The notes under the pieces: model-generated
The model's database searches: none
The model's input: only the letters and a program-made list of their open reading frames with translations
Told to the model about the DNA's origin: nothing
Assembly (NCBI RefSeq): GCF_036170895.1
Contig: NZ_CP108036.1
Span: forward strand, 124,001 to 188,000
Source: Streptomyces erythrochromogenes
GTDB taxonomy: Bacteria; Actinomycetota; Actinomycetes; Streptomycetales; Streptomycetaceae
Reading direction: 5' to 3'
DNA length: 64,000 nucleotides
Part shown: positions 63,879 to 64,000 of the stretch, piece after piece
Layout of the letters: every line of letters starts with the position of its first letter
Numbering within the stretch: the stretch's first letter is position 1
Translations under genes and position numbers: made by a program

Positions 63879-64000
63879 GGCGGCTACGCCTGGGACGCCA
63901 CCCGGCGCGAGGCATACGCCAACGACCAGAACAGCCCCGACACCCTCATCGCGGTCTCCGCCGCCTCCAACCGCAGCGAGAGCGACAAGGACCCGGCGCA
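63879..64000 (+). pseudogene. DUF1524/HNH endonuclease fragment at window edge
   Basis: The frame GGYAWDATRREAYANDQNSP, DTLIAVSAASNRSESDKDPA runs off the window. It matches the C-terminal HNH region of DUF1524 proteins (W-D ... R-x-x-A-N-D ... A-x-x-N-R-x-K-x-D-x-D-P). The conserved start of the domain is missing upstream of 63879. It could be a displaced nuclease tip or the remnant of a secreted nuclease. Confidence 0.5.

Overview
The window looks like a piece of a Streptomyces-type actinomycete chromosome. GC is very high, many genes start with GTG behind GGAGG-type ribosome binding sites, and Tat and lipoprotein export signals are common. The families seen are typical of the genus: a MsnO8-like flavin oxidoreductase, GerE-type regulators, a small CBM48 protein, and NB-ARC/TPR proteins. 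No rRNA, tRNA or CRISPR array was found.

Region 1 (1-23 kb) is a loosely organised arm-like region of mostly single genes. It holds a repeat-rich glycine/asparagine secreted protein, a luciferase-like oxidoreductase, a lamin-tail exported protein, a GNAT acetyltransferase, a large membrane protein, a GH15-like glucoamylase, a frameshifted PIG-L deacetylase, an orphan sugar-binding lipoprotein, a LuxR-type regulator with a Pro/Ala/Asp repeat, two tandem secreted paralogues, the decayed 3' end of a second NAD-dependent DNA ligase, a secreted intradiol-dioxygenase-like protein and a stand-alone GerE helix-turn-helix protein. Strong hairpins and GC-rich minisatellites fill the gaps.

Region 2 (23-44 kb) is a defence and mobile island. 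Its core is two cassettes, each a small protein followed by an NLR-like protein (NB-ARC NTPase plus TPRs): 24221-27260 and 27989-30799. In each cassette the C-terminal tail of the small protein and the N-terminal tail of the NLR carry the same short Thr-Gly/Ala-rich motif. This is the layout of bacterial NLR-associated amyloid signalling motifs (BASS). The second cassette has a BELL-like helical effector; the first has a two-transmembrane effector instead. A third NLR (39901-42417) carries two transmembrane helices fused to its own N terminus. Around them lie IS481, IS630 and IS5-type remnants, a DUF6247/RelE-ParE-type toxin-antitoxin pair, an Abi_C fragment cut by an IS, and orphan immunity-type genes (SUKH and others).

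Region 3 (44-57 kb) is a polymorphic toxin locus read on the minus strand: a 2.1k-residue secreted Rhs/YD protein with a variable C-terminal tip, a candidate membrane immunity protein, a displaced orphan Rhs tip with a related toxin domain, a second candidate immunity gene, and an amidase/lipoprotein operon cut by an IS5 remnant. MerR and DUF6082-like genes and several broken genes (HIT, TPR) sit before it.

Region 4 (57-64 kb) holds a methyltransferase, a Tn554-like three-gene tyrosine-recombinase module with a deleted middle gene, a duplicated-domain unknown, an integrase tail, a barstar-domain protein and a DUF1524/HNH fragment at the edge. Broken genes are frequent. Several differ from an intact frame by one base in a C or G run, so either decay or sequence error could explain part of the pattern.
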